NCBI GenBank assembly: GCA_019639115.1
Contig: JAHBSM010000012.1
Span: forward strand, 54,824 to 118,823
Direction: 5' to 3'
DNA: 64,000 nucleotides
Source of the DNA: Acidobacteriota bacterium
GTDB lineage: Bacteria > Acidobacteriota > Blastocatellia > Pyrinomonadales > Pyrinomonadaceae
The notes beneath the pieces were generated by a model. It had not been told where the DNA came from and ran no database searches. It was given only the letters and a program-made list of their open reading frames with translations. The position numbers and the translations under genes are program-made. Shown piece by piece: positions 1 to 10,903 of this stretch; the stretch's first letter is position 1, and each line of letters begins with the position of its first letter.

Positions 1-1352
<1,352 letters not shown>

Positions 1353-1355
1353 GAC

Positions 1356-3269
1356 CTATTTTAGTTGTTCGGCGGCGGCTTCCCATTCTTCGTACAACGC
1401 TTTGATGCGGGCCTGAGCGTCCTCGTGTTGGCGTGTGATCTCAGCAAGCCGTGCAAAATCCGACGCGATCTCAGGCCGCGACATCTCGGCCGTCAGCCGT
1501 TCAGCATCAGCTTCGATGCCCGGGAGTTCCTCTTCGATCGCGGCGATCCGTTTTTCCAATTGCTTTATCTGATTCTTTGACAGCGTCGGCTCGGCGCCTG
1601 GTTGGCGGTCGCTATCGGGCTTTCCGGCTGGAGCTTCGACGCGCGGCTGCTCCTTCGCGGTGCCGCGGGCCGATTCTACTTTAGCCCGCCAATCGTGAAA
1701 TTCCGTATAGTTGCCGTTGTACTCGACGGCGGTGCCGTCCGATCCAAGCGAGAGTATCTGGGTCGCGAGTCTGTCGAGAAAAAACCGGTCGTGACTTACC
1801 GTTATTATCGTGCCCGGATATTCGTCGAGCGCAGATTCGAGAGCTTCGCGAGCGGGTATGTCGAGGTGGTTCGTCGGCTCGTCAAGCACCAGGACGTTCT
1901 TCTGTGAATATATAAGTTTGGCGAGCGCGAGCCTGCCTTTCTCACCGCCTGAGAGGTCACGCACTTTTTTTTCGATATCGTCGCCTACAAAAAGGAAACG
2001 CGCGAGAAACGACCTGATCTCGACATTATCGACCGATGGAGCGACACGCCGAAACTCCGCCATCAGATCGTTACCCTCAAAAAGGTCGTCGAGCGATTGC
2101 GAGTAATAGCCGATATTGACCTTAGTGCCCCAGGTTATCCGTCCTGAAATCTCGCGTTGCTCGCCGAGGAGGGTCCGCAGCAGGGTCGTCTTCCCGGTTC
2201 CGTTGGCTCCGATGATCCCGAGCACCTCGCCGCGATGAAGTATGATGTTGATCCCGGCGGACAGCACCTTAGTGCCGTAGCCGATAGCCAGATCCTCGGT
2301 TGTCAGTACATTGTTGCCGGTTCGTTCGACTTTCTTGAGATTGAAATTGCCGCCGTGTCGTTCGCTGCGGACAGCTTCGACGCGCTCCATGCGTTCGAGC
2401 ATCGTGCGGCGCGATTTCGCCTGCTTGGTCTTTTGGCCTTCGAGATTGCGTCGGATGAACTCCTGCGTCTTGTTTATGTACGCCTGCTGATTCTCATATT
2501 CGCGCATCTGCTGCTCGCGACGCAGTTCGCGTTCGACGAGGAACTGGGAATAATTGCCCTTATAGCTGACGGCTCGTCCGTTCTCCACCTCGATGATGCG
2601 GTCGGTCGTGCGATCCAAAAAATATCGATCGTGGCTGATCACCACATAGGCCCGGTCAAATTCACGCAGGTAGCCTTCGAGCCATTCCACCGCATCCACA
2701 TCGAGGTGATTGGTCGGCTCGTCCAATAGAAGCACGTCCGCGTTCGACAATAGCAGCCGCGCCATCCCGAGCCGGTTCCGCTGGCCGCCCGACAGCACGG
2801 AAGTATCCATTCCCCACTGCTCGCGAGCGAATCCTACGCCGAGCAATATCGCTTCGGCCCTGGCGGCGTATGAGAAACCGCCTGCGTGCTCGAACTGCGT
2901 CTGGAGATCTGCATATCGCTCGAGGACCTCCGGGCTGTGGTCGGTCTCCATGAGCTTTTCGAGCCGACGCATCTCGGCCTCGATATCGTGGATCTCTTTG
3001 AACGCCGACAAAGCTGCCGTATGAACGGACTCGCCCGGTTCGAGCTCTACGTGCTGATCGAGCATGCCGATACGGAGCCCGTTTATCTTTACAACGTCAC
3101 CGCTGTCCGGCGATTCGGCACCGGTCAGTAATCGAAATATCGTCGTCTTGCCCGCCCCGTTGCGCCCGACGAGCCCGACCTTCTCGCCCGGATTGACCTG
3201 AAACGAGACGCCGCGAAGAATCTCGTTGCCGCCGTATGACTTAAAAATGTCCGAAAATCTAAAAAGCAC
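1356..3269 (-). CDS. ABC-F family ATPase (Uup/EttA-like)
   Basis: A soluble protein of 637 residues with two ABC ATPase domains and no membrane segment, the ABC-F layout. Family members act on ribosomes in translation or antibiotic protection rather than in transport. Domain 1 has Walker A GRNGAGKT (35-42), signature LSGGQ (159-163) and Walker B LLLDEPTNHLD (about 180-190). A charged inter-domain linker (about 230-300) corresponds to the tRNA-contacting arm. Domain 2 has GANGTGKT (354-361), LSGGEKGR and a second DEPTNHLD. The last ~70 residues are a predicted coiled coil, as in Uup-type proteins. It lies downstream of the PpiC-type gene on the same strand. Which ABC-F subfamily it belongs to cannot be settled by eye. 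Confidence 0.93.
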   Translation of the reverse strand: MLFRFSDIFKSYGGNEILRGVSFQVNPGEKVGLVGRNGAGKTTIFRLLTGAESPDSGDVVKINGLRIGMLDQHVELEPGESVHTAALSAFKEIHDIEAEMRRLEKLMETDHSPEVLERYADLQTQFEHAGGFSYAARAEAILLGVGFAREQWGMDTSVLSGGQRNRLGMARLLLSNADVLLLDEPTNHLDVDAVEWLEGYLREFDRAYVVISHDRYFLDRTTDRIIEVENGRAVSYKGNYSQFLVERELRREQQMREYENQQAYINKTQEFIRRNLEGQKTKQAKSRRTMLERMERVEAVRSERHGGNFNLKKVERTGNNVLTTEDLAIGYGTKVLSAGINIILHRGEVLGIIGANGTGKTTLLRTLLGEQREISGRITWGTKVNIGYYSQSLDDLFEGNDLMAEFRRVAPSVDNVEIRSFLARFLFVGDDIEKKVRDLSGGEKGRLALAKLIYSQKNVLVLDEPTNHLDIPAREALESALDEYPGTIITVSHDRFFLDRLATQILSLGSDGTAVEYNGNYTEFHDWRAKVESARGTAKEQPRVEAPAGKPDSDRQPGAEPTLSKNQIKQLEKRIAAIEEELPGIEADAERLTAEMSRPEIASDFARLAEITRQHEDAQARIKALYEEWEAAAEQLK

Positions 3270-3286
3270 GTGTGGACCAAAAAGGA

Positions 3287-3347
3287 AAAGTGAAAAAGCG
3301 ATCTTGGCCGGGGTCCCGTGGGCCCTGCCGTTTCACCTTTTCACTTT
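3287..3347 (-). terminator. AT-rich inverted repeat, possible terminator after the PpiC-type gene
   Basis: Arms of about 10 bp (AAAGTGAAAA / TTTTCACTTT) flank a GC-rich loop between the stop of the PpiC-type lipoprotein gene and the start of the ABC-F gene. On the minus strand the second arm is followed by a T-rich run, which suits termination. The loop is long, so this is a moderate call. Confidence 0.4.
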
Positions 3348-3366
3348 CTATCGCTCGGATCTGAGG

Positions 3367-4611
3367 TTACTTGTTGGCCGGAGCATTCGCCGGCTTGTCG
3401 CCCTCTTTCTTATCAGCCGGCTTTTCGGCCGGTTTCTTATCGTCCGCCTTCGGGGCAGCCGCATTTGCCGAGTTCGCCGTATTTGCCGTATTGGCAGCGT
3501 TCGCCGGAGCCGCGTTCGCATTGGAATCGGCAGGCTTTGCCGTGTTGGCATCCGCGGGCTGCGCCTTGCGGGCACCGCTCAGTTCATTCGGATTGTCAAC
3601 GACCTTTTTTGCCAGGAAATTCTCGATCTTCGCCTCATTCATAGCGACCGCCTGGAACGAAGCCGCGAGCAGCTGTTTCCGAGCGCTGATGAGCGAATCG
3701 GTGACCTGCTGGCGCACACCCGGGCTCTCGAGCGTGAGCGATTCGTCCTTGTCGCTGCGTTCCTGGAGCTTGAGAATGAATAGCTTGCCCTTACCGCGAG
3801 CCGTGATTATGCCTCCGACATTCAATTGCGGGCTCATCAGCGAACCGGCGGTCTGATCGTCGAATTCCTGACGCAGATCGTCCTCAGAGAGATACCCGAG
3901 ATCACCGCTCTGGAATTTGGACTGATCCTCGCTGTATTCGCGTGCAAGTGCCGCAAAATCCTGATTTGCCTTGAGCTTCATCAGGACCTCATTCGCTCGC
4001 AGCACTGCCGACTGTTGATCCACGGTCTGATCGCCTTCGCCGCTGTTCGACGGATCGATCACGATCGCTGCGAGCTTGACGCCCTTCTTTTTTACGAAGG
4101 CCTCTTTGTTGCCAGCATAGAATGCGTCGATCTCGGCATCCTTGGGCGGCTCGATCACTCCGGTCACTTTTTCGATCATTTTCTGGATGGCCATGGCTTT
4201 CTTGATGCCTTCGCGAAACGTCGCTTCGGTCAGCCCTGCCTCTTTCATTTCCTTCTCGATCTGATCGGCCGATCTGCCGCTCTGGGTCTTTTGCTTGTTT
4301 ACCTCGGCAATGACCTCATCCTCGGTCGGGACAGTTCCCATCTTTTCGGCCTTCTGGAACATTACTTCCTGCTCGATCAGGCTCTGGAGCACCTGAAGCC
4401 GAGCGCTTGCAAGCTCAAGCGGAGAGAACTTCGCTTCCTCGCCTCCTGCCTGCTGCTTGAGGCCTCTGTCAACCTCTTCCATCTTGATGGCCTTGCCGTT
4501 CACCTTGGCCGCGACCTCGTTGCTGTCGCCAGTGCCGATGCCGCCGCCGCAAGCGCCTATGAAAGCGGCCGCCGCTGCGATCGCCGAAAAAGCAATGATT
4601 CTTGTTCTCAT
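3367..4611 (-). CDS. PpiC/SurA-type peptidyl-prolyl isomerase lipoprotein
   Basis: A predicted lipid-anchored periplasmic foldase. The chosen Met at 4611 begins a lipoprotein signal with lipobox IGAC (Cys about 21). An in-frame upstream start at 4653 would bury this signal, so it is less likely. A SurA-like N-terminal helical region follows, including the VNGKAIKMEEVD segment typical of SurA_N. The parvulin domain is recognisable by DFAALAREYSEDQS and SGDLGYLS. The C-terminal ~70 residues are low-complexity Ala/Asn/Lys/Pro (NTANTANSANA type), probably a flexible tail. It is divergent from rpmB and upstream of the ABC-F gene. Likely role: outer-membrane or secreted protein folding. Client range is unknown. 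Confidence 0.85.
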   Translation of the reverse strand: MRTRIIAFSAIAAAAAFIGACGGGIGTGDSNEVAAKVNGKAIKMEEVDRGLKQQAGGEEAKFSPLELASARLQVLQSLIEQEVMFQKAEKMGTVPTEDEVIAEVNKQKTQSGRSADQIEKEMKEAGLTEATFREGIKKAMAIQKMIEKVTGVIEPPKDAEIDAFYAGNKEAFVKKKGVKLAAIVIDPSNSGEGDQTVDQQSAVLRANEVLMKLKANQDFAALAREYSEDQSKFQSGDLGYLSEDDLRQEFDDQTAGSLMSPQLNVGGIITARGKGKLFILKLQERSDKDESLTLESPGVRQQVTDSLISARKQLLAASFQAVAMNEAKIENFLAKKVVDNPNELSGARKAQPADANTAKPADSNANAAPANAANTANTANSANAAAPKADDKKPAEKPADKKEGDKPANAPANK

Positions 4612-4765
4612 TTTCTGCACAATAATGGATCTACTCCCTTCCTTCGTTCCCACCTTCTGCCGCCGTCGCTTGACGCGGCCCGAGGTGATTTGCTATAAAT
4701 TCAGTTTTTGAGTTTTTGTAAAACTCTTTTTGACCGTCTGCCCACATTTTGGAGGCTCTGATACT

Positions 4766-4960
4766 ATGGCACAACGATGCGACATCTGCGGCAAAGGGCC
4801 GCAATTCGGAAACAATGTTTCACACGCCAACAACAAGACCCGTCGGCGTTTCAACCCTAATCTCCAGCCTGTTCGTGTGAAGCTGCCCGCCGGCGGCAAC
4901 GCCCGCATCAAGGCATGCACTCGATGCATCAAATCGGGCAAGGTCATCAAAGCTGCCTGA
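4766..4960 (+). CDS. rpmB: 50S ribosomal protein L28 (zinc-binding form)
   Basis: A 64-residue protein of the large ribosomal subunit. The start is fixed by a GGAGG ribosome-binding site 10 bases upstream of ATG 4766; an in-frame ATG at 4730 lacks this site and would add a non-homologous extension. The start [12 protein letters not shown] and the [14 protein letters not shown] segment are diagnostic of L28. Two Cys pairs (CDIC near the start, CTRC near the end) make this the C+ form that binds zinc, usually replaced by or paired with a C- paralogue under zinc starvation in other bacteria. It is monocistronic with its own terminator. Confidence 0.97.
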   Translation: MAQRCDICGKGPQFGNNVSHANNKTRRRFNPNLQPVRVKLPAGGNARIKACTRCIKSGKVIKAA

Positions 4961-4991
4961 TCGGAGACGATCGTTAGATTTTCAATTCACT

Positions 4992-5025
4992 GCCGGATGC
5001 TGTCCAAGCATTCGGCATTATTTTT
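4992..5025 (+). terminator. Intrinsic terminator of rpmB
   Basis: A 10-bp stem (GCCGGATGCT / AGCATTCGGC, one G-T pair) with a 5-base loop, followed by ATTATTTTTAT, 31 bases after the rpmB stop. Confidence 0.85.
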
Positions 5026-5051
5026 ATCTCTCGGCCCGGGATAGCCGCGCG

Positions 5052-5429
5052 TCAAATGACCGCTATGCAGTCGATCTCCACACGGGCGTCACGCGGCAGC
5101 CTCGCCGCTTGAACTGTTGCCCTCGCCGGCTTATTGGTCGAAAAATACTCGCCATAGACGGCGTTCATAGCCGCAAAATCATTCATATCCGCCAGGAACA
5201 CCGTCGTTTTGACCACGTCCTCAAGCGTAGCGCCCGCTGCAGCAAGCACTTCTGATAAATTCTTGAGCACTTGATGCGTCTGTTCGGCAACGTCCTCCGA
5301 GACGAACTCACCGGTCGAAATGTCGATCGGGATCTGGCCCGAGCAGAATACAGTGTTCCCGGCTTTGATCGCCTGAGAATAAGGTCCAATCGCTCCGGGT
5401 GCTTTTTCTGTTGAAATGACTTCGCCCAT
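5052..5429 (-). CDS. ridA: RidA family enamine/imine deaminase
   Basis: A 125-residue protein of the YjgF/YER057c/UK114 family, which hydrolyses reactive 2-aminoacrylate-type enamines and imines released by PLP enzymes. Family signatures are present: [11 protein letters not shown] near the start, CSGQIP, and the C-terminal [20 protein letters not shown] segment carrying the conserved substrate-binding Arg of deaminating members. Length is exactly that of the family. It lies 94 bp downstream of rel on the same strand and could be co-transcribed with it, but the function is generic and the linkage may be incidental. Confidence 0.95.
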   Translation of the reverse strand: MGEVISTEKAPGAIGPYSQAIKAGNTVFCSGQIPIDISTGEFVSEDVAEQTHQVLKNLSEVLAAAGATLEDVVKTTVFLADMNDFAAMNAVYGEYFSTNKPARATVQAARLPRDARVEIDCIAVI

Positions 5430-5523
5430 AACTGTCCCGTACCTGCTAACGCAAGCAAAAGGCGAATTATAACAAAGTTATGGGCCCAAGTGAAGCGGAG
5501 GCAGCGAACCAGGCCGGCCGCGT

Positions 5524-7731
5524 TCAGGTGTTGACACGTTCGACGGCAATGACGCCCGGCACGTGGCGGATCGCACCGACGACCTTGTCGAGATGTTTTT
5601 TGTCATAGACCTCGACGGTGACCTCGATCAGCCCGATATCATCTTTTGACACGTTCGCTCGTGCATCGCGGATTCCGGTCTTGATCTCTGCGATCGCATT
5701 CGTGATGCCGGCGAGCATCCCCGTGCGATTCTCCGTCGTGGCAAGTATTTGTACGGACTGGATCTCTTCGCGATCGGTCTTCGCCCATTCAACTTCGACG
5801 ATCCGGTCGCGATTGACCATTAACTGATTGACGTTCTTGCATCGTCGGTTGTGTACGACGACGCCTTTGCCCAGCGATATATAGCCAATTATTTCCTCGC
5901 CCCTAAGCGGATTGCAGCAGCGGGCACGCGAGATCAAAAGGTTATCAACGCCTTTGACCACGATCGCGTCGTCACCGAGTCCGATAAATTTCCTGACCGC
6001 CTTGACGCCAGAGCTTATCCGCGTCTCTTGTCGCTTTTCTGGATCGAGTTCGGCGAACCGCTCCGGCCCAAGATGTTTTGCGATCACGTTGCGTGGGAGC
6101 GTTTTGCCGTATCCGATCGATGCGAGCAGGTCTTCGGCACGACTCAGGCCGTAGTCATTGGCGATCCGCTTCATCTCCTGTTCGTTGCTCAGGAGCTTTT
6201 TGGCCGTGACTCGGAAACGTTCCGCCTCGCGTTCGAGCAGCTTGCGTCCGAGGTCGATGGATTCCTGCCTTTGCTGCAGCGATATCCAATGCCGTATTCG
6301 GCTGCGGGCTCTTGAGGTGACCACGTGATTTAGCCAATCGCTGCCCGGATGAGAGTTCTGCGTGGTCAATATCTCTACGACGTCGCCATTCTTGATCTCG
6401 GTCCTCAGGGGCACGATCCGCCCGTTGATCTTGGCTCCGGTACAAGTGTCGCCGACGGCCGAGTGTACGGCATAAGCAAAATCGATCGGCGTGGCCCCGC
6501 GCGGCAGCTGCATGACCTTGCCCATCGGCGTGAAGGCATATACGTCCTTTGGGAAAAGATCGAGCTTGAGCGACTCGAGAAAATCCTCAGAATTCTCATT
6601 TGCCTCGGTCGTCTCGACCAGCGGAAGCAGAAGACGCTCGACCGTACGCCTGAGCTCGTCGAGGCTCTCATCATCGTCGTGTGTGCCCAGGGCGCTTTCT
6701 TTATATTTCCAATGCGCGGCAACGCCTTCTTCGGCGATGTGGTGCATCTCCTCGGTGCGGATCTGAACCTCGAAGGCCTGTCCGCCGCCCGCGATCACGG
6801 ACGTGTGGAGCGACTGGTACAAATTGTCGCGGGGTATGCCGATCCAATCTTTGAACCTTTCGGGCACAGGCGTCCAGATATCGTGGACCACTGAGAGCGC
6901 TAGATAGCAATTTTTCTTATCGTTGGGAGTGATGATGCGGGCGGCAATAAGGTCGTAAACCTGTTCGAGGCGGATCTTTTGCTTATTCAGCTTTTTCCAA
7001 AGCGAAAAAAGGCGCTTGACCCGGCCCTCGACCCTGACGAACGGCACTTCGTTCTCACGCAATTTGGACTCGATCGTCCCTTTGATGTTGTCGAGAGCGG
7101 CTTCGAGTTCGGGCCTCCGTGCATCTACTTCTTTCGCAAGCCTTTTATATTCGTCGGGGTGTAAATTCTGGAATGCCAGGTCCTCGAGCTCGCTGCGCAT
7201 CTTACCCATACCAAGCCGATGCGCGATCGGAGCGTAGATGTCCAACGTCTCTTGCGAGATCCGAGCCCGCTTCTCGGGCTTCAGATACTGCATCGTCCGC
7301 ATGTTATGCAGCCGGTCGGCGAGCTTGATCAGGACGACCCTTACATCCGTGATCATCGCCAGCACCATCTTTCGGACGTTCTCGGCCTGTTGTCTTTCTT
7401 TTGAGAGGTCGCTGATATGCGCGATCTTTGTCAGTCCGTCAACGAGCATCGAGATCTCATCGCCGAACTGCTCGCGTATGGTATCGAGATCGACGAGAGT
7501 ATCTTCGACGACGTCGTGCAGCAGTCCCGTCGAAACGCTCACCTCATCGAGCCTCATCTCGGCAAGAATTTGGGCGACCTCGAGCGGATGGATCAGGTAG
7601 GGCTCGCCGGACGCACGAGTTTGCCCTTTGTGATGAAGAGCCGAGAAAAGATAAGCGCGCCGGATCAGATCGACATCGGCCTGGGGCCGATTATCTGTGA
7701 CGGTTGAAATGACATCGTCGATCCGGATCAT
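5524..7731 (-). CDS. rel: Bifunctional (p)ppGpp synthetase/hydrolase
   Basis: Long Rel/SpoT-type enzyme of 735 residues controlling the stringent response. Domain order: HD hydrolase with intact H72-D73 in LLHDVVEDT; synthetase domain with RFKDW (about 292-296) and YQSLHT (about 305-310); TGS domain (about 390-450, starting KDVYAFTPMGK); helical and CXC-like region with RCCNPLRGEEIIGY; C-terminal ACT domain (about 660-735). The RFKD motif together with the intact HD pair points to the bifunctional Rel class rather than synthetase-only RelA, which carries EXDD at that position. A strong hairpin lies upstream, so rel is probably transcribed separately from the tonB operon. Confidence 0.96.
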   Translation of the reverse strand: MIRIDDVISTVTDNRPQADVDLIRRAYLFSALHHKGQTRASGEPYLIHPLEVAQILAEMRLDEVSVSTGLLHDVVEDTLVDLDTIREQFGDEISMLVDGLTKIAHISDLSKERQQAENVRKMVLAMITDVRVVLIKLADRLHNMRTMQYLKPEKRARISQETLDIYAPIAHRLGMGKMRSELEDLAFQNLHPDEYKRLAKEVDARRPELEAALDNIKGTIESKLRENEVPFVRVEGRVKRLFSLWKKLNKQKIRLEQVYDLIAARIITPNDKKNCYLALSVVHDIWTPVPERFKDWIGIPRDNLYQSLHTSVIAGGGQAFEVQIRTEEMHHIAEEGVAAHWKYKESALGTHDDDESLDELRRTVERLLLPLVETTEANENSEDFLESLKLDLFPKDVYAFTPMGKVMQLPRGATPIDFAYAVHSAVGDTCTGAKINGRIVPLRTEIKNGDVVEILTTQNSHPGSDWLNHVVTSRARSRIRHWISLQQRQESIDLGRKLLEREAERFRVTAKKLLSNEQEMKRIANDYGLSRAEDLLASIGYGKTLPRNVIAKHLGPERFAELDPEKRQETRISSGVKAVRKFIGLGDDAIVVKGVDNLLISRARCCNPLRGEEIIGYISLGKGVVVHNRRCKNVNQLMVNRDRIVEVEWAKTDREEIQSVQILATTENRTGMLAGITNAIAEIKTGIRDARANVSKDDIGLIEVTVEVYDKKHLDKVVGAIRHVPGVIAVERVNT

Positions 7732-7783
7732 CTTAAAGTCGGCATCTCAGCATTTCGGCCGCCGGGCCGAAGATAAAGAAAAC

Positions 7784-7817
7784 GGTGATGCTCATTCAAT
7801 TCTAAATGAGCATCACC
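7784..7817 (-). terminator. Terminator at the end of the tonB-exbB-exbD operon
   Basis: A near-perfect inverted repeat with arms GGTGATGCTCAT and ATGAGCATCACC around a 10-base AT-rich centre, just after the stop of the TPR lipoprotein gene. On the minus strand it is followed by GTTTTCTTTAT, a loose T-tract. Confidence 0.75.
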
Positions 7818-7839
7818 ATCGATTGGAAGAAAAATCCGA

Positions 7840-8922
7840 CTACTTCTTATCGCCGCCGGTATTTCCAGCATTCGCGGCCTGAGCCGCCGCGGGGTTCTCT
7901 GCAGCTTCCTTAGCCGCGGCGCGTTTCTCGATCTCAGCCTGCAGTTTCTTGCCAAAATCGCTCAAAGCCGAGAAGTTCGTCTTCGCCGTTTCATATTCAG
8001 CCTTGGATTTATCCCGGTCGGCATTGTTGCCGTCCATCTCGGCGATACGAATGGTCTGATTCAGCATCGCCGCCTTATACGAACGAACGGACTCGAAAGC
8101 CTTTGAGAGTTCCGACATCAGCATAAGCTGAATGTCCGACGATCCCTCGATATTGAATGACGCGAAGTTCTTGACCTCCGCAGGCTCGAGGGCTATCGCT
8201 TTGGCGACGAGATCGGTCCCCTCAGCCGTGCACTGTTTCAACTTAGCAAAATCGTCGGCGCTCTCAGGCTTGACATACTGGTAAGCCTGTTTGCCGTCTT
8301 TGCCCGTCACGGTCTTTTTTGTCTTGTCGTTGTCCGAGATGTCGTTGGCACACGTATTGGCCTTGGAAGCGAGAGCACTGTAGGCCCTGGCACGAGCAGA
8401 TGCTGGATAATCGGCGCTTGCCGCGACCTCATTTTGCCATTCCTTGGATTTGTCGGCCTGGCCGAGAGCATCGTAAAGACTCGCGATGGCTCCTGTCGTG
8501 CTGCTTATAGATGAGATCGCATTTACGAAACGCCTGACCGCCTTGTCATCGCCTTTGTTCGACTCGTAGGCAGCCGACGTATCCTTGTAGTCCTTGAGGA
8601 ACTGGGGCAGGCTCTTCTTGTACTCATTCAGGGCCTCTTCCGCCCAATCCTTGCGCGAGCGGTCGCCGATGAACTTGGAATGCAGCGTTCTGGCAAGCGA
8701 CAACTGAGCCGTGCGGCCCTCTTCGGTATCGCCGTTCGGATCAAGCGAAGCCGCATAACGGAACCGTTTTTCAGCCTCGTCGAACTTGCGGTTCTTATAC
8801 GCGGACGCTCCATCGACAAGGTTTTGCCTGGCACGAACGCGATTGTAGAACGAGCAACCCGACAGCACGGTCGCCGCCAAGATAAACAATACGAATATCC
8901 CAATACGAGAGGATCTCATCAT
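7840..8922 (-). CDS. TPR-like lipoprotein, last gene of the tonB operon
   Basis: A 360-residue predicted lipoprotein. The signal peptide ends at lipobox LSGC (Cys about 23). An alpha-helical, TPR-like region follows (AYKNRKFDEAEKRFRYAASLDP is a recognisable TPR unit at about 42-63), and the C-terminus is rich in Ala and Asn. Such proteins often scaffold envelope complexes. It sits 81 bp downstream of the second exbD on the same strand, so it is probably co-expressed with the proton-motive-force machine. By analogy it may be a periplasmic partner like the YbgF/CpoB of Tol systems, but no YbgF domain is evident. I do not recognise a named family beyond TPR. Confidence 0.75.
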   Translation of the reverse strand: MMRSSRIGIFVLFILAATVLSGCSFYNRVRARQNLVDGASAYKNRKFDEAEKRFRYAASLDPNGDTEEGRTAQLSLARTLHSKFIGDRSRKDWAEEALNEYKKSLPQFLKDYKDTSAAYESNKGDDKAVRRFVNAISSISSTTGAIASLYDALGQADKSKEWQNEVAASADYPASARARAYSALASKANTCANDISDNDKTKKTVTGKDGKQAYQYVKPESADDFAKLKQCTAEGTDLVAKAIALEPAEVKNFASFNIEGSSDIQLMLMSELSKAFESVRSYKAAMLNQTIRIAEMDGNNADRDKSKAEYETAKTNFSALSDFGKKLQAEIEKRAAAKEAAENPAAAQAANAGNTGGDKK

Positions 8923-9003
8923 TTAGACTCCATTAAATTTCGGTGCAAAACGGACGGCGCCTGCGGCCGACCGGGCTTCTCTTGCCCCAAAGCTCCGACG
9001 TTC

Positions 9004-9489
<486 letters not shown>

Positions 9490-9538
9490 TCCCAGGACCG
9501 GACGGTGCGGCGCACTCTGGGCCGCACCTCCCTGCCCT

Positions 9539-9991
9539 TTAGTTTGCGGGCGTATCGGAGCTGACGCCTTTCTTCTTGTCAGCCACTAGCCCAACCTTTT
9601 CTATGTCTTGTTTACGGATGACTTCGATAGCCTTGACCACCTGGCCGTAATCGACCTCGATGCCGGCTTTGAGGTAAACGATACGTTTGTCAGGCGTTTT
9701 GCCTTCCATCCGCTTCTTGATGACCTCACCGAGCGAATCGATCGGAAACTGCTCCTTACCAATGTAGAAGTTGCTGTTGTCCGGTATCGCGATCACGACC
9801 GAAGTGTCCTTGGCAATATCGCCGTCCTCGTCCGGGCTTATCATATCCCGAGGCAGATTCACCGAGACTCCGGCCTGCAGCAGCGGTGTTACGATCATGA
9901 AGATGATCAGCAGCACCAGCATGATGTCCACCATTGGAGTCACGTTGATCTCGGAATTGAATTCATCGGATCCACCGAGTGACATTCCCAT
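9539..9991 (-). CDS. exbD: ExbD/TolR biopolymer transport protein (first copy)
   Basis: 150 residues, one TM helix starting INVTPMVDIMLVLLIIF with the conserved membrane Asp (about 23), then a periplasmic TolR-like domain ending in a strand and a short polar tail. It pairs with the ExbB homologue immediately upstream (57 bp). Together they form the proton channel that energises TonB. The presence of a dedicated tonB in the same operon favours an Exb rather than a Tol function. Confidence 0.93.
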   Translation of the reverse strand: MGMSLGGSDEFNSEINVTPMVDIMLVLLIIFMIVTPLLQAGVSVNLPRDMISPDEDGDIAKDTSVVIAIPDNSNFYIGKEQFPIDSLGEVIKKRMEGKTPDKRIVYLKAGIEVDYGQVVKAIEVIRKQDIEKVGLVADKKKGVSSDTPAN

Positions 9992-10048
9992 AGGTCAAAC
10001 CTCCTTCGCCCCGGAAAATCAACTCGGGGCATCAATGTGGAACCGAAA

Positions 10049-10798
10049 CTAGCCTTTGAGCTGCTTCGAACGCTGACGAATGAAGTAGTCCACGAGTTCC
10101 GAAGCCGAGTTTTCCATTTCGACGCCGAAGCTCGCTACCTTATTCGTGTAATAGTTGAAGAGCCACACGGCAGGCACGGCCACGAGAATACCGAAAGCCG
10201 TAGCAACGAGCGCCTCAGCGATAGCTCCGCCGACCGCGCCGATACCGGCGGTCTCATTGGCCCTCAGGGCCTGAAACGCACCGATGATGCCGACAACGGT
10301 TCCGAACAAGCCCACGAACGGAGCGGTCGAGCCGATCGTCGCGAGCCCTGCAAGGCCGCGTTTGAGCTCAGCGGTCTTGACCGCGATCGCTCGTTCTAGA
10401 GCACGTTTCGAAGCTTCCATCTCGTCGGATGAGATATCAGAGCTGCCCTGATGAGCGGCAAACTCTTTGAGGCCCGACGACACGACCATCGCGAGGTGCG
10501 AATCTTTGTGCTTATCGCTGATGTTGATAGCTTCGTCGATGTTGCTGTTCTTGAGCGCCTGAGCTACTTTCGGGGCGTACTGCCTCGACTGCTGCTTGGC
10601 CTTGTTGAACGTCAGCCAACGCTCGATGCCCACGGCGATCAAAAAGACCGACTGGATAAGGAGCGTAATGATAACGCCCCAGCCGGGGATGGTCAGGCTC
10701 TTGGCGATATCGTACAGACCGAACGATACGCCTTCACTGAAGAAGAATAGGTACAAGCCCGAAATGTCCGATCCGACAAGGCTGGCTAAAAGTGTCAT
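10049..10798 (-). CDS. exbB: ExbB/TolQ/MotA proton channel protein
   Basis: A 249-residue inner-membrane protein with three TM segments (about 34-55, 148-175 and 190-220). The MotA/TolQ/ExbB signature is present: GLAGLATIGSTAPFVGLFGTV followed by GIIGAF, and the third helix AIAEALVATAFGILVAVPAVW. A polar cytoplasmic loop with basic, helical sequence lies between TM1 and TM2, as usual. It forms the pentameric stator around the ExbD dimer and uses proton flow to drive TonB. Position 2 of the operon, 105 bp after tonB. Confidence 0.94.
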   Translation of the reverse strand: MTLLASLVGSDISGLYLFFFSEGVSFGLYDIAKSLTIPGWGVIITLLIQSVFLIAVGIERWLTFNKAKQQSRQYAPKVAQALKNSNIDEAINISDKHKDSHLAMVVSSGLKEFAAHQGSSDISSDEMEASKRALERAIAVKTAELKRGLAGLATIGSTAPFVGLFGTVVGIIGAFQALRANETAGIGAVGGAIAEALVATAFGILVAVPAVWLFNYYTNKVASFGVEMENSASELVDYFIRQRSKQLKG

Positions 10799-10903
10799 TG
10801 TTTTTCCTCCAAAGAAAATAGAAAAGATTCTCGATCCACGATCACGTTATCAAGAAAATTCGGGAGGCGGCTAAACCGCGGCCTCCCGAATCCCTCTGCC
10901 GCA

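Noticed and set aside
3826..4698. 290-residue plus-strand frame opposite the PpiC-type gene
   Set aside because: It is the complement of a clear lipoprotein-parvulin gene. The translation shows no signal or domain; high-GC DNA often gives such antisense frames.
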